This document shows, piece after piece, positions 12,754 through 25,686 of a stretch of DNA of 64,000 bases. How positions within the stretch are numbered: the stretch's first letter is position 1; each line of letters begins with the position of its first letter. Below the pieces are notes generated by a model, which had not been told where the DNA came from, did not search any database, and worked only from the letters and a program-made list of their open reading frames with translations. A program made the translations under genes and the position numbers. The DNA comes from Arachis hypogaea (Eukaryota > Streptophyta > Magnoliopsida > Fabales > Fabaceae), in contig NC_092054.1 in NCBI RefSeq assembly GCF_003086295.3, positions 15,201,878 to 15,265,877 of the forward strand, given 5' to 3'.

Positions 12754-15700
12754 TTAAATATCAGTAGTACCCTTTTGCATATGCTCTCTAATAAAATGAT
12801 ATTTGATTTCAATGTGCTTGGTTCTTGAGTGCAGAACAGGGTTCTTAGAAATGTTTATAGCACTCATATTGTCACAAAATAAGGGTATACTATTGATTTT
12901 TAATTTATAATCTTCCAATTGAGTTTTCAACCAAATTAATTGTGAACAACATGCAGATACAGAAATATATTCAACTTCAGCTGTGGATAAAGCTACGGTG
13001 GCTTGTTTTTTACTTGACCACATGTTGAGTGAGCTTCCAAGGAAGCAACACATGCCGGATGTACTTCTTCTATCCACTCTATCTCCCGCATAATCTGCAT
13101 CACAAAACCCAATTGCATAAAAATCATCAAATTTTGGATACCATAAGCCACAATCACTAGTTCCCTTAATGTATCTAATGATGCATTTAACGGCCAAAAG
13201 ATTGGATTCTTTTTCTTTTGGGTGAGATTGAAATCTTAAACATACACCCATACTTTGAACTATATCCGGTCTAGAGGAGGTAAGGTACATGAGAGATCCT
13301 ATCATTCCTCTATACCTTGTTTCATCCACATCTTTGCCATCATCATCCTTTTCAAGTTTAGTGTTTGGATGCATTGGTGTTCCCATTGGTTTGGAATTTT
13401 CTAGGCCAAATTTCTTGATTAGTTCTTTTGCATACTTTCCTTGGTGAATGAAAGTGCCACTAGGAGTTTGTTTAATTTGGAGGCCAAGAAAGAATGTTAG
13501 CTCTCCCATTAAACTCATTTCAAACTCACTAGTCATGAGTTTTCCAAACTCTTCACACAAGGACTCATTGGCCGACCCAAATCGGTGGTACCCCTTTGAA
13601 ATTGATTTTCCAACAAGAAGGCACCAAGCCTTTCATACCAAGCTCTTGGAGCTTGCCTAAGGCCATAAAGGGCTTTTGAGAGTTTGAAAACATGGTTTGG
13701 AAATTCTTTATCTTCAAAGCCGGGGAGTTGTGCCACAAACACTTCTCTATCAATAAAGCCATTAAGGAAAGCACATTTGACATCCATTTGAAATATTTTA
13801 AAACCCTTATGGGCAGCATAGGCAAGAAGCAATCTAATTGCTTCCATTCTAGCTACCAGAGTAAAAGACTCATCAAAATCTATACCCTCTTCTTGATTGT
13901 AACCTTGGGCCACTAATCTAGCCTTGTTACGAACAATTTTTTCATCCTCACCTAGTTTATTTTTGAAAACCCACTTAGTACCCGTTACCTTCTTACCATT
14001 CGGATGAGGTACTAATGTCCAAACCTCATTCTTGTCAAATTGAGCTAGCTCTTCTTGCATGGCTTTGACCCAAGAAGGATCTTCAAGAGATTGCTTTATA
14101 TTATTAGGCTCTATTTGTGACAAGAGAGCAAGATTGCTTCGTTCGGTTTGCCTTTTGGATGAGGATCTTGTTGTTACACCTTGTGAGGGATCACCAATGA
14201 TAAAGTCGTGAGGATAACCCCTCATGGACTTTCATTCTCTTGGTTTCCGAAGTGGTGTTGAGATTTGATGAGCTTCAGTGGGTTGTTCTATTCCAGATTC
14301 TCTCGCTGGCTCAGGAGACAAAACAGAAATGTCTCCTCCATCCTGACGAGACAAATTAAAACTAGACGGACAGATTCTTCATTTTGAACAGACTTGGAAT
14401 TTTCTTTACTGGTTTCCTTATTGACAGCATCTTCACAATCTGAATTATTTTCTATCACAGTACTGGAAATTGAGGTAGAATCACAAAAATAAACATGTAT
14501 GGGTTCCTCTATAGTCCTATGGTCTGAAGTAAATTCTATAAGTCTTGCTAGTGGTGGAGTATCCAACAAACATCCCCTCATATGATTTTGGATCAAATTT
14601 ACCAAGGTTTTCTTTATTGTTAAGTACAAAGCATTTGTATCCAAAAACATGGAAATACTTAAGATTAGGAGGGGTTCCTTTCCATAACTCATAAGGAGTT
14701 TTCTTTAACCATTTTCTAATAATGGTCATATTCAAAATGTAACGAGCTGTATTTACAGCTTCAGTCCATAGAAATTTTGGAATCTCCTTTCCACATAACA
14801 TAGCCCTAGTCATTTCTTGAAGGCTTCTATTCCTTCTCTCAACCACCCCATTTTCTTGGGGGTTCTAGGGCATGAAAAGTTATGAGCAATTCGAAAATCA
14901 TCACAGAATTTTTCAAAGTCTTGGTTTTCAAATTCTTTTCCATGATCACCTCTTAAATGGGCAACTTTTAAATCCTTTTCATTCTGAATTTTTTTGCAAA
15001 GGGCTGAGAAAGCATGAAAAACATCATTTTTATGAGCAAGAAAAAGTACCCAACCAAATCTAGAGTAATCATCCACCACCACTAGACCATAGTATTTACC
15101 TCCTAAACTTTGAGTTCTTGTTGGACCAAAAAGATCAATGTGTAACATCTCTAAAAGTCTCTTAGTTGAAATTCCATCTTTTGGTTTAAAAGAGGATTTT
15201 ACTTGTTTGCCTAATTGGCAAGCATCACAAGTAAGATCCTTATCAAATTTGATATTTGGAATTCCTCTAACCAAATTTTTCTTGACTAGCTTAGAAATTT
15301 GGTACATGCTAGCATGACCCAATTTTCTATGCCAAAGCCATTTTTCAGATTCAAGAGAGGTGAGACATGTTACTCTTTGATCTTTTAAGTCTTCAAGAGT
15401 CAATCCATACACATTATTGCACCTTTTAGCCTCAAACAAAATATTCCCAGATTTTTCACAAATAACTAAGCACACAAACTTTCTAAAAATAACTTCATAT
15501 CCTAGATCACACAATTGGCTTACTCTAAGTAAATTGTGTTTCAAACCATTTACAAGAAGAACATTATTTATACAAGATGAGAAACTTTTACCAATTTTTC
15601 TAACGGCCACTATTTTTCCTTTACCATCATCACCGAAAGTGACAAACCCTCCATCATACTCATCAAGCTTTATGAAGAAGGTTGTCTTTCCGGTCATATG

Positions 15701-15800
15701 CCTAGAGCATCCGCTGTCCATATACCACATATTGTCCTTCCGCTTGGATGCTAGGCATACCTGTTCAACGTGGTTTGCCATAAGACATGGTTGAGACTTG
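12754..15800 (-). pseudogene. Copia pol, copy B (broken; RT lacks YVDD)
   Basis: Domains on the - strand in copia order. Protease: WYMDSGCSRHMTGK, about 15730. GAG-pre-integrase: WLWHRKLGHASMYQ and CDACQLGKQ. Integrase core: HIDLFGP, DDYSRFGW, LRGDHGKEF. Reverse transcriptase: [62 protein letters not shown]. RNase H: DADYAGDRVDRRSTSG, STAEVEYISVSACCSQ, RTKHIEIKYHFIREH. It is dead. Relative to copy A, about 70 bp is deleted at about 13582, removing the catalytic YVDD and neighbouring residues and shifting frame. A 1-bp loss before the integrase glutamate (about 14865) breaks the frame, 2 bp are missing near 14524, and a Trp codon is TGA at about 14230. Confidence 0.9.
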
Positions 15801-16814
15801 GTTTCGGATTCTTCATCATCTTCTGAATCGTTTTCCAAGTCCTCCCAAGAGGCCATCAGACCTTTCTTCTTTCCCTTCTTTGGCTTCTCTTCTTTCTTCA
15901 ACTTAAGACAATCTAATTTGAAATGCCCAGTTTCTTTGCAGTTGTAACATATCACCTTGCTGAGATCTTTTCTTTGTTTTCTAGAGCTACTTCCCTTGCT
16001 TCTCTCCTTGAAATTCACCATTTTTCTGAATTTTTTGGCAAACAACACAAATTCATTTTCAGAGGAATTATCACTGGATTCATCATCCAGGGGGGTTAGT
16101 AACAGATGCAAAAGCATTTCCTTTCTTTTTTGAATCCTTTTTCAAATAAGTGTTTTCAAAAGCAAGTAGGTTTCCTCTCAAGTCATCACATGTCATGGAA
16201 TCTAGACCACTACTCTCAGATATGATTAAAGCTTTTGTTTCCCACTCTTTAGTAAGACATCTTAGGACTCTCCTCACAAGCATTGAATCAGGATATATAA
16301 TTTCCATAGCATCCAAGCCAATAATGATGATGTTGAATCTTTCAAATATTTCATCTATTGATTCTCCATCCTTCATTGAGAACATTTCATATTCTCTGTT
16401 CAACAGGTCTATCCTGGTTTTCTTTACTATGGTGGTTCCTTCATGAGTGATTTGAAGTTTGTCCCAGATTTTCTTTGCCGTTGTGCATCGTGATACCCGT
16501 CGGTATTCCTCGAAGCTGATAGCACAGTTGAGCAAGTTGACAGCCTTGGCATTGAGTTCCACCTTCTTTCTGTCTTCTTCTGTCCAGGTTGCTTTGGGCT
16601 TAAGAGAGACTATTCCTTCAGCACTTGTGGTGGTTGGAAATTGAGGACCCTCCAAAATAATCTTCCAGAGCCTGTAGTCTACTGCTTGCACAAAGATCTT
16701 CATTCTCTCCTTCCAATAGGTATAGTTTTTCCCATTGAAAAGAGGAGGTCTGTTGCTTGACTGTCCTTCTGTCAGGTTGTAAGACACCAGGTTTGAGCCA
16801 CTATTTTCTGCCAT
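15800..16814 (-). pseudogene. Copia gag, copy B (frameshifted)
   Basis: Starts at ATG 16814, the first ATG after the primer site. The N-terminal 240 residues are a UBN2-type copia gag: LFNGKNYTYWKERMKIFV, RCTTAKKIWDKLQITHEGT, KKTRIDLLNREYEMFSMKDG, ESIDEIFERFN. A CCHC zinc knuckle (CYNCKETGHFKLDC, about 15908-15949) follows after a Lys/Ser-rich linker. Gag packages the element RNA into virus-like particles. A 1-bp insertion in a run of C (about 16090) converts VTNPIDDESS to VTNPPG-stop, separating the UBN2 part from the zinc knuckle. Copy A lacks this lesion but has others. Confidence 0.9.
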
Positions 16815-16860
16815 CTGGATCTTTTCTCCGAGCTACAAAGCTTGATCTCTTTGAAACCAA

Positions 16861-16872
16861 GCTCTGATGCCA
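16861..16872 (-). other. Primer-binding site, copy B
   Basis: On the - strand TGGCATCAGAGC, two bases inside the LTR 2 end. It differs by one base from TGGTATCAGAGC, the complement of the initiator Met-tRNA 3' end that plant copia elements use. Confidence 0.85.
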
Positions 16873-16874
16873 AT

Positions 16875-18704
16875 TGATGGTTTTTTTAGTGGCTAAGAGA
16901 AGGGAGGGGTTGAATCTTAGCCCCTTTTTTGCTTAGTAACACTTGCTGGTCTTTGAAACAATTTCTGGATACTTTTTTATTTTTGTCTCGTACCCAGCCA
17001 CGAGAATTTTTCTTTTTATCTAGTAACCCGGCACGAGATTTTTTTCAGTTTTATCTCCTATGCAGTAGAAATAGAAATGGAGTAGAAGATAGATAGAAAA
17101 TCACACCACGAAGTATCCTGGTTTAGCTGCCAAGTGCAATGCAGCCTACATCCTGTCTCCATCACAACAATGATGGAATTTCACTATAATCATCATGATT
17201 ACGTACACCGATTCTCCCTAGGAACTATCCTTCCTATCCAGGACAAGTCCAGAATCTAATCCCCAATCCTGAACTTGACTTGGTCACTGCCAAGCTTTCA
17301 ACTGCTAAGTGCTAACCCAACTTGCAAGGGGATTCCCACAGAATCATGAAACACAACACAGATGTACAAAGGACCTCTAAGGACATCTATGGATTTTTCT
17401 TTTAATTTTGCACTCTCTGTCTTTTTCCGCTCTATGACTTTTTCTTACAAACCTCACTGTTTGCCTTTTTTCATGAGACTCAAGACAGACAAAATTAAAC
17501 AGAAAATTACAAAACAAAAAATATTGAAGGAGAAGAACTTCTGTTAGCTTAGGTAGCTATGAAAACTCTGTGCCTTGCACTCTCACTCCTTGCTTCAAGC
17601 CCTGGCTGTTCTCCCTTATTTATAGAAGGGGAAGCCTCCATGGTTGAAACCATTTAACCAAGATAAACTTCTTCTTCTTCAAGTAAAACCGGTTCGGCCA
17701 GAGAGAGAGGAGAGGAAACTGAATGTAAAACCCAATATGCAATTACCTCTGTGTCTTCTCTTTACACCAAGCTTCACCAATCCGAGCCATCCATCTTGAC
17801 TTGCACTCCAAGAAGGATCCCTAGCCCTTGATGCTTCTTGATGTATGACAGATCCTTCTGCTCCTCTTTTGCTTCCTCCTTCATGTAGCCTTCCTAGCTA
17901 CCTTCTGTGATGAGTGAACACAAAGCAGAGACGAGCCATGCCTCTGAGATCTTCTTCCTCTGATCGAAATCTTCTTCTTCCATTTTTGGTATGGAGAAGC
18001 TGAGATCTCTTCACCAAATCTTACCATTTGTGGTGAAAATCTTAGCCACAACATACTTTTTGTTTTCTTTTTCTTGCCATCATTACAATGGGCTTGTTAC
18101 TTGCTTATTCTTCTCTTCGGTAGCTTGCCATAGCTTCCATACTTTTTCTCTGAAATGACCGAATGAAGAAGAAAGAAGAAAGAGAAGAGAGATGACTTTA
18201 AAATGCTTTTAGTGAAGCTAGGAAAGAGAATGAAATGAATTAATTGTTTCGAAACCCAAGCCTAGAAGCGTGTAGTACACTTAAGGCAATCACATCATTT
18301 TTTTCATTTTCTCTTTCCTATTTCCAATGTCTGCATTAAGTGCAATGAAACATAATTTGAAATCCATCCAAAGATGCATATGATATCCGTGGAAACATGC
18401 ATGGATCTCTCTTTCTCATTTTTTCAATTTGGACCAAGCTAGTGGATTTGTCCATCAAAGTTGATTTGGGCTACAAATCTGGCCCAACAAGGCTAATAAT
18501 AAATCAACCATAACAATTTCATACCAAGTTTGAAAAACTTATCCCAATGGGCTTGCTATATTTCGGCCCAACAGTAAAAACCTGCATAGCAAAATTATTT
18601 TAATTTGCACATATGGATTAAAACCAAATTAATAATTTTGCAACTAATTATTTTAATAATGTTTGATCATCATCAATTTAAATTAGAATTTTTCAAACTC
18701 ATCA
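16875..18704 (-). repeat. LTR 2 (shared: 5' LTR of copy B and 3' LTR of copy A)
   Basis: 1830 bp, ends TGATG...CATCA, with a TATA-like box on the - strand at about 17616-17624. It has a primer site on its left and a polypurine tract on its right, so it serves both copies, as expected after recombination between LTRs. Confidence 0.92.
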
Positions 18705-18715
18705 ATCTCCCCCTT
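18705..18715 (-). other. Polypurine tract, copy A
   Basis: On the - strand AAGGGGGAGAT directly before LTR 2; canonical copia plus-strand primer. Confidence 0.85.
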
Positions 18716-19583
18716 GATAACAAATATTATTTAAAAAAATTGAAATGGAAAGAGATTAAAGATTAGAGTACTCCCTTTGAATACTTGGATTCCTTCCTTA
18801 CCAATTGTTACATGGCTCCCCCTTAATGTATGCTATTTTACCAAGGGAAGCTTTAGCTGTAACTTTTGAAATCAAAGTTAAGGTAACTGTGTTATTCAAC
18901 ATATAAAATTCTGCAATGTTGAATGGCTTGATTTATGAGCAGAGTTGAGGATAAACAAATACTTAATTTGTTATCATAAAAAAATTTTCTACTCAATCAA
19001 AATAATCAAAAAGTAAAGCATGCTTGAGTACCTTTAGAGTACTTTTCAACATATATTAAAAACTCAACATACTTTGGATCAAACTAATTCTTGTAAAAAG
19101 CAGTTTCTTGCCAAAAGGATTTGCCAAACAATAAATTACAATCTATGAAACAGTTTACAAGTCATCACCCAAACTGACTAAGATTTGCATTTTACTTAAA
19201 CTAAAATTATCAAAGTTTAAACAAACTTATCACAGCAAAAAATATATCATTATAATCATAAACTTGCAAAATTAGTATAAAAGATAAACATAAATCAGAG
19301 CAACATAATTAGAACAGCATATGTACAGGGGTAATCATGAATCAACTTGATTTCAGCCCCTATTTTTAGTTCTAGCCACTTTTCAAGCAACTTTTTCAAT
19401 TTTTTTTTTCAGCTTCCCTCCCCCTTTTGTCATCAAAGGGGAACCTGCAAAAACACAATGATATGCAACAAATCCAAAATATAACTTATACCAAAATACC
19501 AAGTATCACAGTTCTAAAGTATCCATAACATCCTACAAAGTATCAATATAAACAAAGCCAGAAATCAACAATAAACATAGTGA

Positions 19584-20990
19584 TCAATCATCAGATAAAT
19601 TGTACTCAGAGCCATCTGCATCATCATCATTGGTAGCCCCCCATCTCTTCTTCAAAATTCTGCAGCATTAGGCAAACCCTTTCTTGGCACTTCATCCAAA
19701 CCCTTTCATTTTCAAATGCTTGTTTACGAGCAGCCTTGTACGAATCCACCATTAGTTTAGACATGTTCAAAAACTCAGTGAGTACTTCTCTTATTGACTC
19801 TGTTACTTTGGATGGCTCGACCGGTCGGCTCTTTAGGTCACTGTCAGAGGGCATTGACTTTTTTCCTTTGGTGCTTTTCATTGTACTTGAAACTCCTCCT
19901 CCCTTAATGATTGAGACCTTATTCTCTACAGCTTCATTTGTTAGATTAACTTTAAAATATTCAAAAATACTGGTGAGAAACATGCCATAGGGAAGGTTTG
20001 CCTTTTGGTACTTTTAACAGGTTCCCACATATGCCTTATCATAAGGTATGCAAAAGAAACAGAAGAGGAAGTAACAATAGCAAAAAGCACAAGAGAGTCA
20101 GAAACAGTTACTCTGTTGTGAGCCACTCTGTGGAGTCAGAATATGAGTAATGATTCTGTGCAGCAATGAGTTTTCGTGACCGAGGGCCTTGTGAGTAAGG
20201 ATGGTGCCATCCAAGCCAGACAAGTTCTCACAAATTTGTTGCAGGGCAATCTTGTATGTGACTCCAACCTGAGAGTCCCATTTTTCAGACATGTACGCTC
20301 TTGGTCCCTCATCAGTGTAGCCTAGGGCAGCGCTGATTGTCTCCGAGTTCAGAGTCATATATACTCACTTTACGTAGGAATGAATGGTACCATCGATCAG
20401 CCTCATATTAGCATAAAATTCTCGTACCAATCCTGGGTAAACGGGTTTTTGAATATGGAGCAGAGGGGTCCATTTCAGATTCTCAAACAGAGGAGAGAAG
20501 TTGATTCCTTTGGCTGCAAGTGAATCCAGATTCACTAGGTATGAGACACACAAGTGACGTTTCTCCAATACTTCCTTGTGGAACTCATAGGAGGCACACG
20601 AATTGAATCTAGCTGGATCAAAGTATGAATAAGATTTGTTGAATTTATTTTTGAATTTCAATTATTCCAGATTGGCTAGTTCCCTCGTGTTGTGTAACAC
20701 AAAGCTTTTGGTCTTCTGTGAACTTTGTCCAAGGGTTGCCTTCTTCGGTGGTGAGGGAGGTGGTGAGGTGTGAGACTCCTCTTCCTCTTCAACCACAGGT
20801 TCCTTCTTTTTCTTGATGAAGTCTTCGTTGCTATCACCTTTCTTCTCATGGTGTCCGTTTGCTTGGATGATGGTGAGAGAGATGATGAAGATGTAGAATG
20901 AATATGTATATGAGTGTGGGTTTGAGGGGTGGAGAATTTTTTGAAGAGAAGAATTCGTTCACTTTTCCTTGGAGCAATTTTCTTTTTCAT
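19584..20990 (-). pseudogene. Extra ORF (ORF3) between pol and 3' LTR, copy A
   Basis: Same layout as in copy B: ATG at 20990, a basic start (MKKKIAPRKSER), a Ser/Pro/Glu-rich linker, then FDPARFNSCASYEFHKEVLE, LLHIQKPVYPGLVREFYANM, SEKWDSQVGVTYKIALQQIC, SDSLVLFAIVTSSSVSFAYL, YGMFLTSIFEYFKVNL. A Lys/Ser-rich stretch and a predicted helix (SIREVLTEFLNMSKLMVDSY) follow, then an acidic tail in another frame. Lesions: the same TGA after HSYVK (about 20366) as copy B, and a private 2-bp loss near 20120 in the codons for SGSHNRVT. The function is unknown; it matches the plant transposon protein domain and not a typical viral glycoprotein. Confidence 0.6.
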
Positions 20991-21554
20991 GATATTAAAA
21001 ATGGAGAAGTGGAGTGGGGAAGGTGAAGAGAGAACCGAAGTGAGTGGAGAGATGTGAGAGGTTAGGGAAGCATTAAATGCTAATTTGAGAGATAAGTGGA
21101 GTAGTTATTACCCATTAAGGCGTGGTTATTAACCAGGGAAAGTTTCCTTTTTATTTTAAAAACTGAAAGTTTGGCTCCTAGAATCAAGGGATGAGGGAAG
21201 AGAAAAGATTTAATTTGACAATAACTTCTTCCAACAAGATTTGATAAGACAACTTCAAAAAAAAATGTGATTAACACAAAAAGGAACTCAAAACGGATCA
21301 GAGTAAGGTCAAAGAGATTTGGTGGGGCCCAAGATAATTAATGTCAGCGCAATTTCCCCCTGTATCATGTTCAATACATCCTGAAATTTGTCTCCTGCTT
21401 TCCTACGAGACAAAACCAACAGAATAAAAAAATTTCACAAATTATCAATAGAGCTTAAATCTATCATTCCCAAACTTTTTCTCAAAGAGTAGAATCTATC
21501 TTCATAGAGGGGTTTTGTAAAAATCTCAGCAAGTTGGTCTTCAGATTTAACAAA

Positions 21555-24500
21555 TTAAATATCAGTAGTACCCTTTTACATATGCTCTCTAATAAAATGA
21601 TATTTGATTTCAATGTGCTTGGTTCTTGAGTGCAGAACAGGGTTCTTAGAAATGTTTATAGCACTCATATTGTCACAAAATAAGGGTATACTATTGATTT
21701 TTAATTTATAATCTTCCAATTGAGGCTTTAACCAAATTAATTGTGAACAACATGCAGATACAGAAATATATTCAGCTTCAGCTGTGGATAGAACTACAGT
21801 GGCTTGTTTTTTGCTTGACCACATGTTGAGTGAGCTTCCAAGGAAGCAACACATGCCGGATGTACTTCTTCTATCCACTCTATCTCCCGCATAATCTGCA
21901 TCACAAAACCCTACTGCACAAAAATCATCAGATTTTGGATACCATAAGCCACAATTACTAGTTCCCTTAATGTATCTAATGATGCATTTAACGGCCAAAA
22001 GATTGGATTCTTTTTCTTTTGGGTGAGATTGAAATCTTAAACATACACCCACACTTTGAACTATATCCGGTCTAGAGGAGGTAAGGTACATGAGAGATCC
22101 TATCATTCCTCTATACCTTGTTTCATCCACATCTTTGCCATCATCATCCTTTTCAAGTTTAGTGTTTGGATGCATTGGTGTTCCCATTGGTTTGAAATTT
22201 TCTAGGCCAAATTTCTTGATTAGTTCTTTTGCATACTTTCCTTGGTAAATGAAAGTGCCACTAGGAGTTTGTTTAATTTGGAGGCCAAGAAAGAATGTTA
22301 GCTCTCCCACTAAACTCATTTCAAACTCACTAGTCATGAGTTTTTCAAACTCTACACATAAGGACTCATTGGCCGACCCAAACACAATGTCATCCACATA
22401 AACTTGAACTAGGAGAATATCATCATTAGATGCTTTTATAAATAAAGTAGTGTTGGTGGTACCCCTTTGAAATTGATTTTCCAACAAGAAGGCACTAAGC
22501 CTTTCATACCAAGCTCTTGGAGCTTGCCTAAGGCCATAAAGGGCCTTTGAGAGTTTGAAAACATGGTTTGGAAATTCTTTATCTTCAAAGTCGGGGGTTG
22601 TACTACAAACACTTCTCTATCAATAAAGCCATTAAGGAAAACACATTTGACATCCATTTGAAATATTTTAAAACCCTTATGGGCAGCATAGGCAAGAAGC
22701 AACCTAATTGCTTCCATTCTAGCTACCAGAGCAAAAGACTCATCAAAATCTATACACTCTTCTTGATTGTAACCTTGGGCCACTAATCTAGCCTTGTTAC
22801 AAACAACTTTTCCATCCTCACCTAGTTTATTTTTGAAAACCCACTTAGTACGCGTTACCTTCTTACCATCCGGATGAGGTACTAATAACCAAACTTCATT
22901 CTTGTCGAATTGAGCTAGCTTTTCTTGCATGGCTTTGACCCAAGAAGGATCTTCAAGAGCTTGCTTTACATTATTAGGCTCTATTTGTGACAAGAGAGTA
23001 AGATTGCTTGGTTCGGTTTGCCTTTTGGATGAGGATCTTGTTGTTACACCTTGTGAGGGATCACCAATGATAAAGTCGTGAGGATAACCCCTCATGGACT
23101 TCCATTCTCTTGGTTTCCGAAGTGGTGTTGAGCTTTGATGAGCTTCAGTGGGTTGTTCTGTTCTAGATTCTCTTGCTGGCTCAGGAGACAAAACAAAAAT
23201 GTCTCCTCTATCCTGACGAGACAAAACTGGACGGACAGATTCTTCATTTTGAACAGACTTGGGATTTTTTTTACTGGTTTCCTTATTGACAGCATCTTCA
23301 CAATCTGAATCATTTTCTATCACAGTACTGGAAATTGAATTAGAATCACAAAAAGAAACATGTATGGATTCCTCTATGGTCCTATGGTCTTTGAGGTAAA
23401 TTCTATAAGTCTTGCTAGTGGTGGAGTATCCAACAAACATCTCCTCATATGATTTTGGATCAGATTTACCAAGGTTTTCTTTATTGTTAAGTACAAAGCA
23501 TTTTGCATCCAAAAACATGGAAATACTTAAGATTAGGAGGAGTTCCTTTCCATAGCTCATAAGGATTTTTCTTTAACCCTTTTCTAATAATGGTCTTATT
23601 CAAAATGTAACAATTTGTATTTACAGCTTCAGCCCATAGAAATTTTGGAATCTCATTTTTACATAACATAGCCCTAGTCATTTCTTGAAGGCTTCTATTC
23701 CTTCTCTCAACTACCCCATTTTGTTGGGGGATTCTAGGGCATGAAAAGTTATGAGCAATTTAAAAATCATCACAAAATTTTTCAAAGTCTTGGTTTTCAA
23801 ATTCTTTTCCGTGATCACTTCTCAAATGGGCAACTTTTAAATCCTTTTCATTCTGAATTTTTTTGCAAATGGTTGAGAAAGAATGAAAAGCATCATTTTT
23901 ATGAGCAAGAAAAAGTATCCAACCAAATCTAGAGTAATCATCCACCACCACTAGACCATAGTGTTTACCTCCTAAACTTTGAGTTCTTGTTGGACCAAAA
24001 AGATCAATATGTAACATCTCTAAAAGTCTCTTGGTTGAAATTCCATCTTTTGGTTTTAAAGAGGATTTTACTTGTTTGCCTAACTGGCAAGCATCACAAG
24101 TAAGATCCTTATCAAATTTGATATTTGGAATTCTTCTAACCAAATTTTTCTTGACTAGCTTAGAAATTTGGTATATGCTAGCATGACCCAATTTTCTATG
24201 CCAAAACCATTTTTCATATTCAAGAGAGGTGAGACATGTTACTCTTTGATCTTTTAAGTCTTCAAGAGTCAATCCATACACATTATTGCACCTTTTAGCC
24301 TCAAACAAAATATCCCCAGATTTTTCACAAATAACTAAGCACACAAACTTTCTAAAAATAACTTCATATCCTAGATCACACAATTGGCTTACACTAAGTA
24401 AATTGTGTTTCAAACCATTTACAAGAAGAACATCATTTATACAAGATGAGAAACTTTTACCAACTTTTCCAACGGCCACTATTTATGAAGAAGGTTGTCT

Positions 24501-24570
24501 TTCCGGTCATATGCCTAGAGCATCCGATGTCCATATACCACTATTGTCCTTCCACTTGGATGCTAGGCAT
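21555..24570 (-). pseudogene. Copia pol, copy A (broken, YVDD retained)
   Basis: Carries protease (DSG at about 24530, out of frame after a 1-bp loss), GAG-pre-integrase (WFWHRKLGHASIYQ), integrase (HIDLFGP, LRSDHGKEF, then the RIPQQNGVVERR block with the catalytic Glu), reverse transcriptase with YVDDIVFGS (YVDD at 22389-22400) and RNase H (DADYAGDRVDRRSTSG, STAEAEYISVSACCSQ). Defects: about 60 bp deleted between protease and GAG-pre-integrase (about 24484); a stop after FCDDF in integrase (about 23761); a 2-bp loss at about 22600 after FVVQ that shifts the RT frame; and a late Gln-to-stop at 21576. Most blocks stay readable, so this copy is nearer to the ancestral state than copy B at the RT active site. 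Confidence 0.9.
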
Positions 24571-25626
24571 ACCTGTTCAATGTGGTCTGCCATAAGACAT
24601 GGTTGAGACTTGGTTTCGGATTCTTCATCATCTTCTGAATCGTTTTCCAAGTCCTCCCAAGAGGCCATCAGACCTTTCTTCTTTCCCTTCTTTGGCTTCT
24701 CTTCTTTCTTCAACTTAGGGCAATCTGATTTGAAATGCCCAGTTTCTTTGCAGTTGTAACATATCACCTTGCTGAGATCTTTTTTTTTATTTCTTAGAGC
24801 TGCTTCCCTTACTTCTCTCCTTGAACTTCACCATTTTCCTGAATTTTTTGGCAAACAACACAAATTCATTTTCAGAGGAATTATCACTGGATTCATCATC
24901 TATGGGGTTAGTAACAGATGCAAAAGCAATTCCTTTCTTTTTTGAATCCTTTTTCAAATAAGTGTTTTCAAAAGCAAGTAGGTTTCCTCTCAAGTCATCA
25001 CATGTCATAGAATCTAGACCACTACTCTCAGATATGATTAAAGCTTTTGTTTCCCACTCTTTAGTAAGACATATTAGGACTCTCCTCACAAGCACAGAAT
25101 CAGGATATGTAATTCCCATAGCATCCAAGCCAACAATGATGATGTTGAATCTTTCAAACATTTCATTTATTGATTCTCCATCCTTCATTGAGAACATTTC
25201 ATATTCTCTGTTCAACATGTCTATCCTGGTTTTCTTTACTATGGTGGTTCCTTCATGAGTGATTTGAAGTTTGTCCCAGATTTCCTTTGCCGTTGTGCAT
25301 CGTGATACCCGTCGGTATTTCTCGAAGCTGATAGCACAGTTGAGAAAGTTGACAGCCTTGGCATTGAGTTCCACCTTCTTTTTGTCTTCTTCGGTCCAGG
25401 TTGCTTTGGGCTTAAGAGAGACTATTCCTTCAGCACTTGTGGTGGTTGAAAATTGAGGACCCTCCAAGATAATCTTCTAGAGCCTGTAGTCTACTGCTTG
25501 CACAAAGATCTTCATTCTCTCCTTTCAATAGGTATAGTTTTTCCCATTAAAAAGAGGAGGTCTGTTGCTTGACTGTCCTTCTGTCAGGTTGTAAGACACC
25601 AGGTTTGAGCCACTGTTTTCTGCAAT
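24570..25626 (-). pseudogene. Copia gag, copy A (start lost, nonsense codons)
   Basis: UBN2-type gag followed by a CCHC knuckle (CYNCKETGHFKSDC, about 24710-24755). The start codon seen in copy B is ATT here (25624-25626). Two Trp codons of the first 60 residues (the TYWKERM and YRLWKII blocks) are TGA and TAG (about 25528 and 25477). From 25467 leftward the frame is open through VTNPIDDESSDNSSENEF, which shows what copy B lost by its frameshift. Neither copy can make full gag. Confidence 0.88.
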
Positions 25627-25672
25627 CTGGATCTTTTTTCCAAGCTGCAAAGCTTGATCTCTTTGAGACCAA

Positions 25673-25684
25673 GCTCTGATACCA
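25673..25684 (-). other. Primer-binding site, copy A
   Basis: On the - strand TGGTATCAGAGC, a perfect match to the plant initiator Met-tRNA complement, two bases inside the 5' LTR. Confidence 0.92.
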
Positions 25685-25686
25685 AT

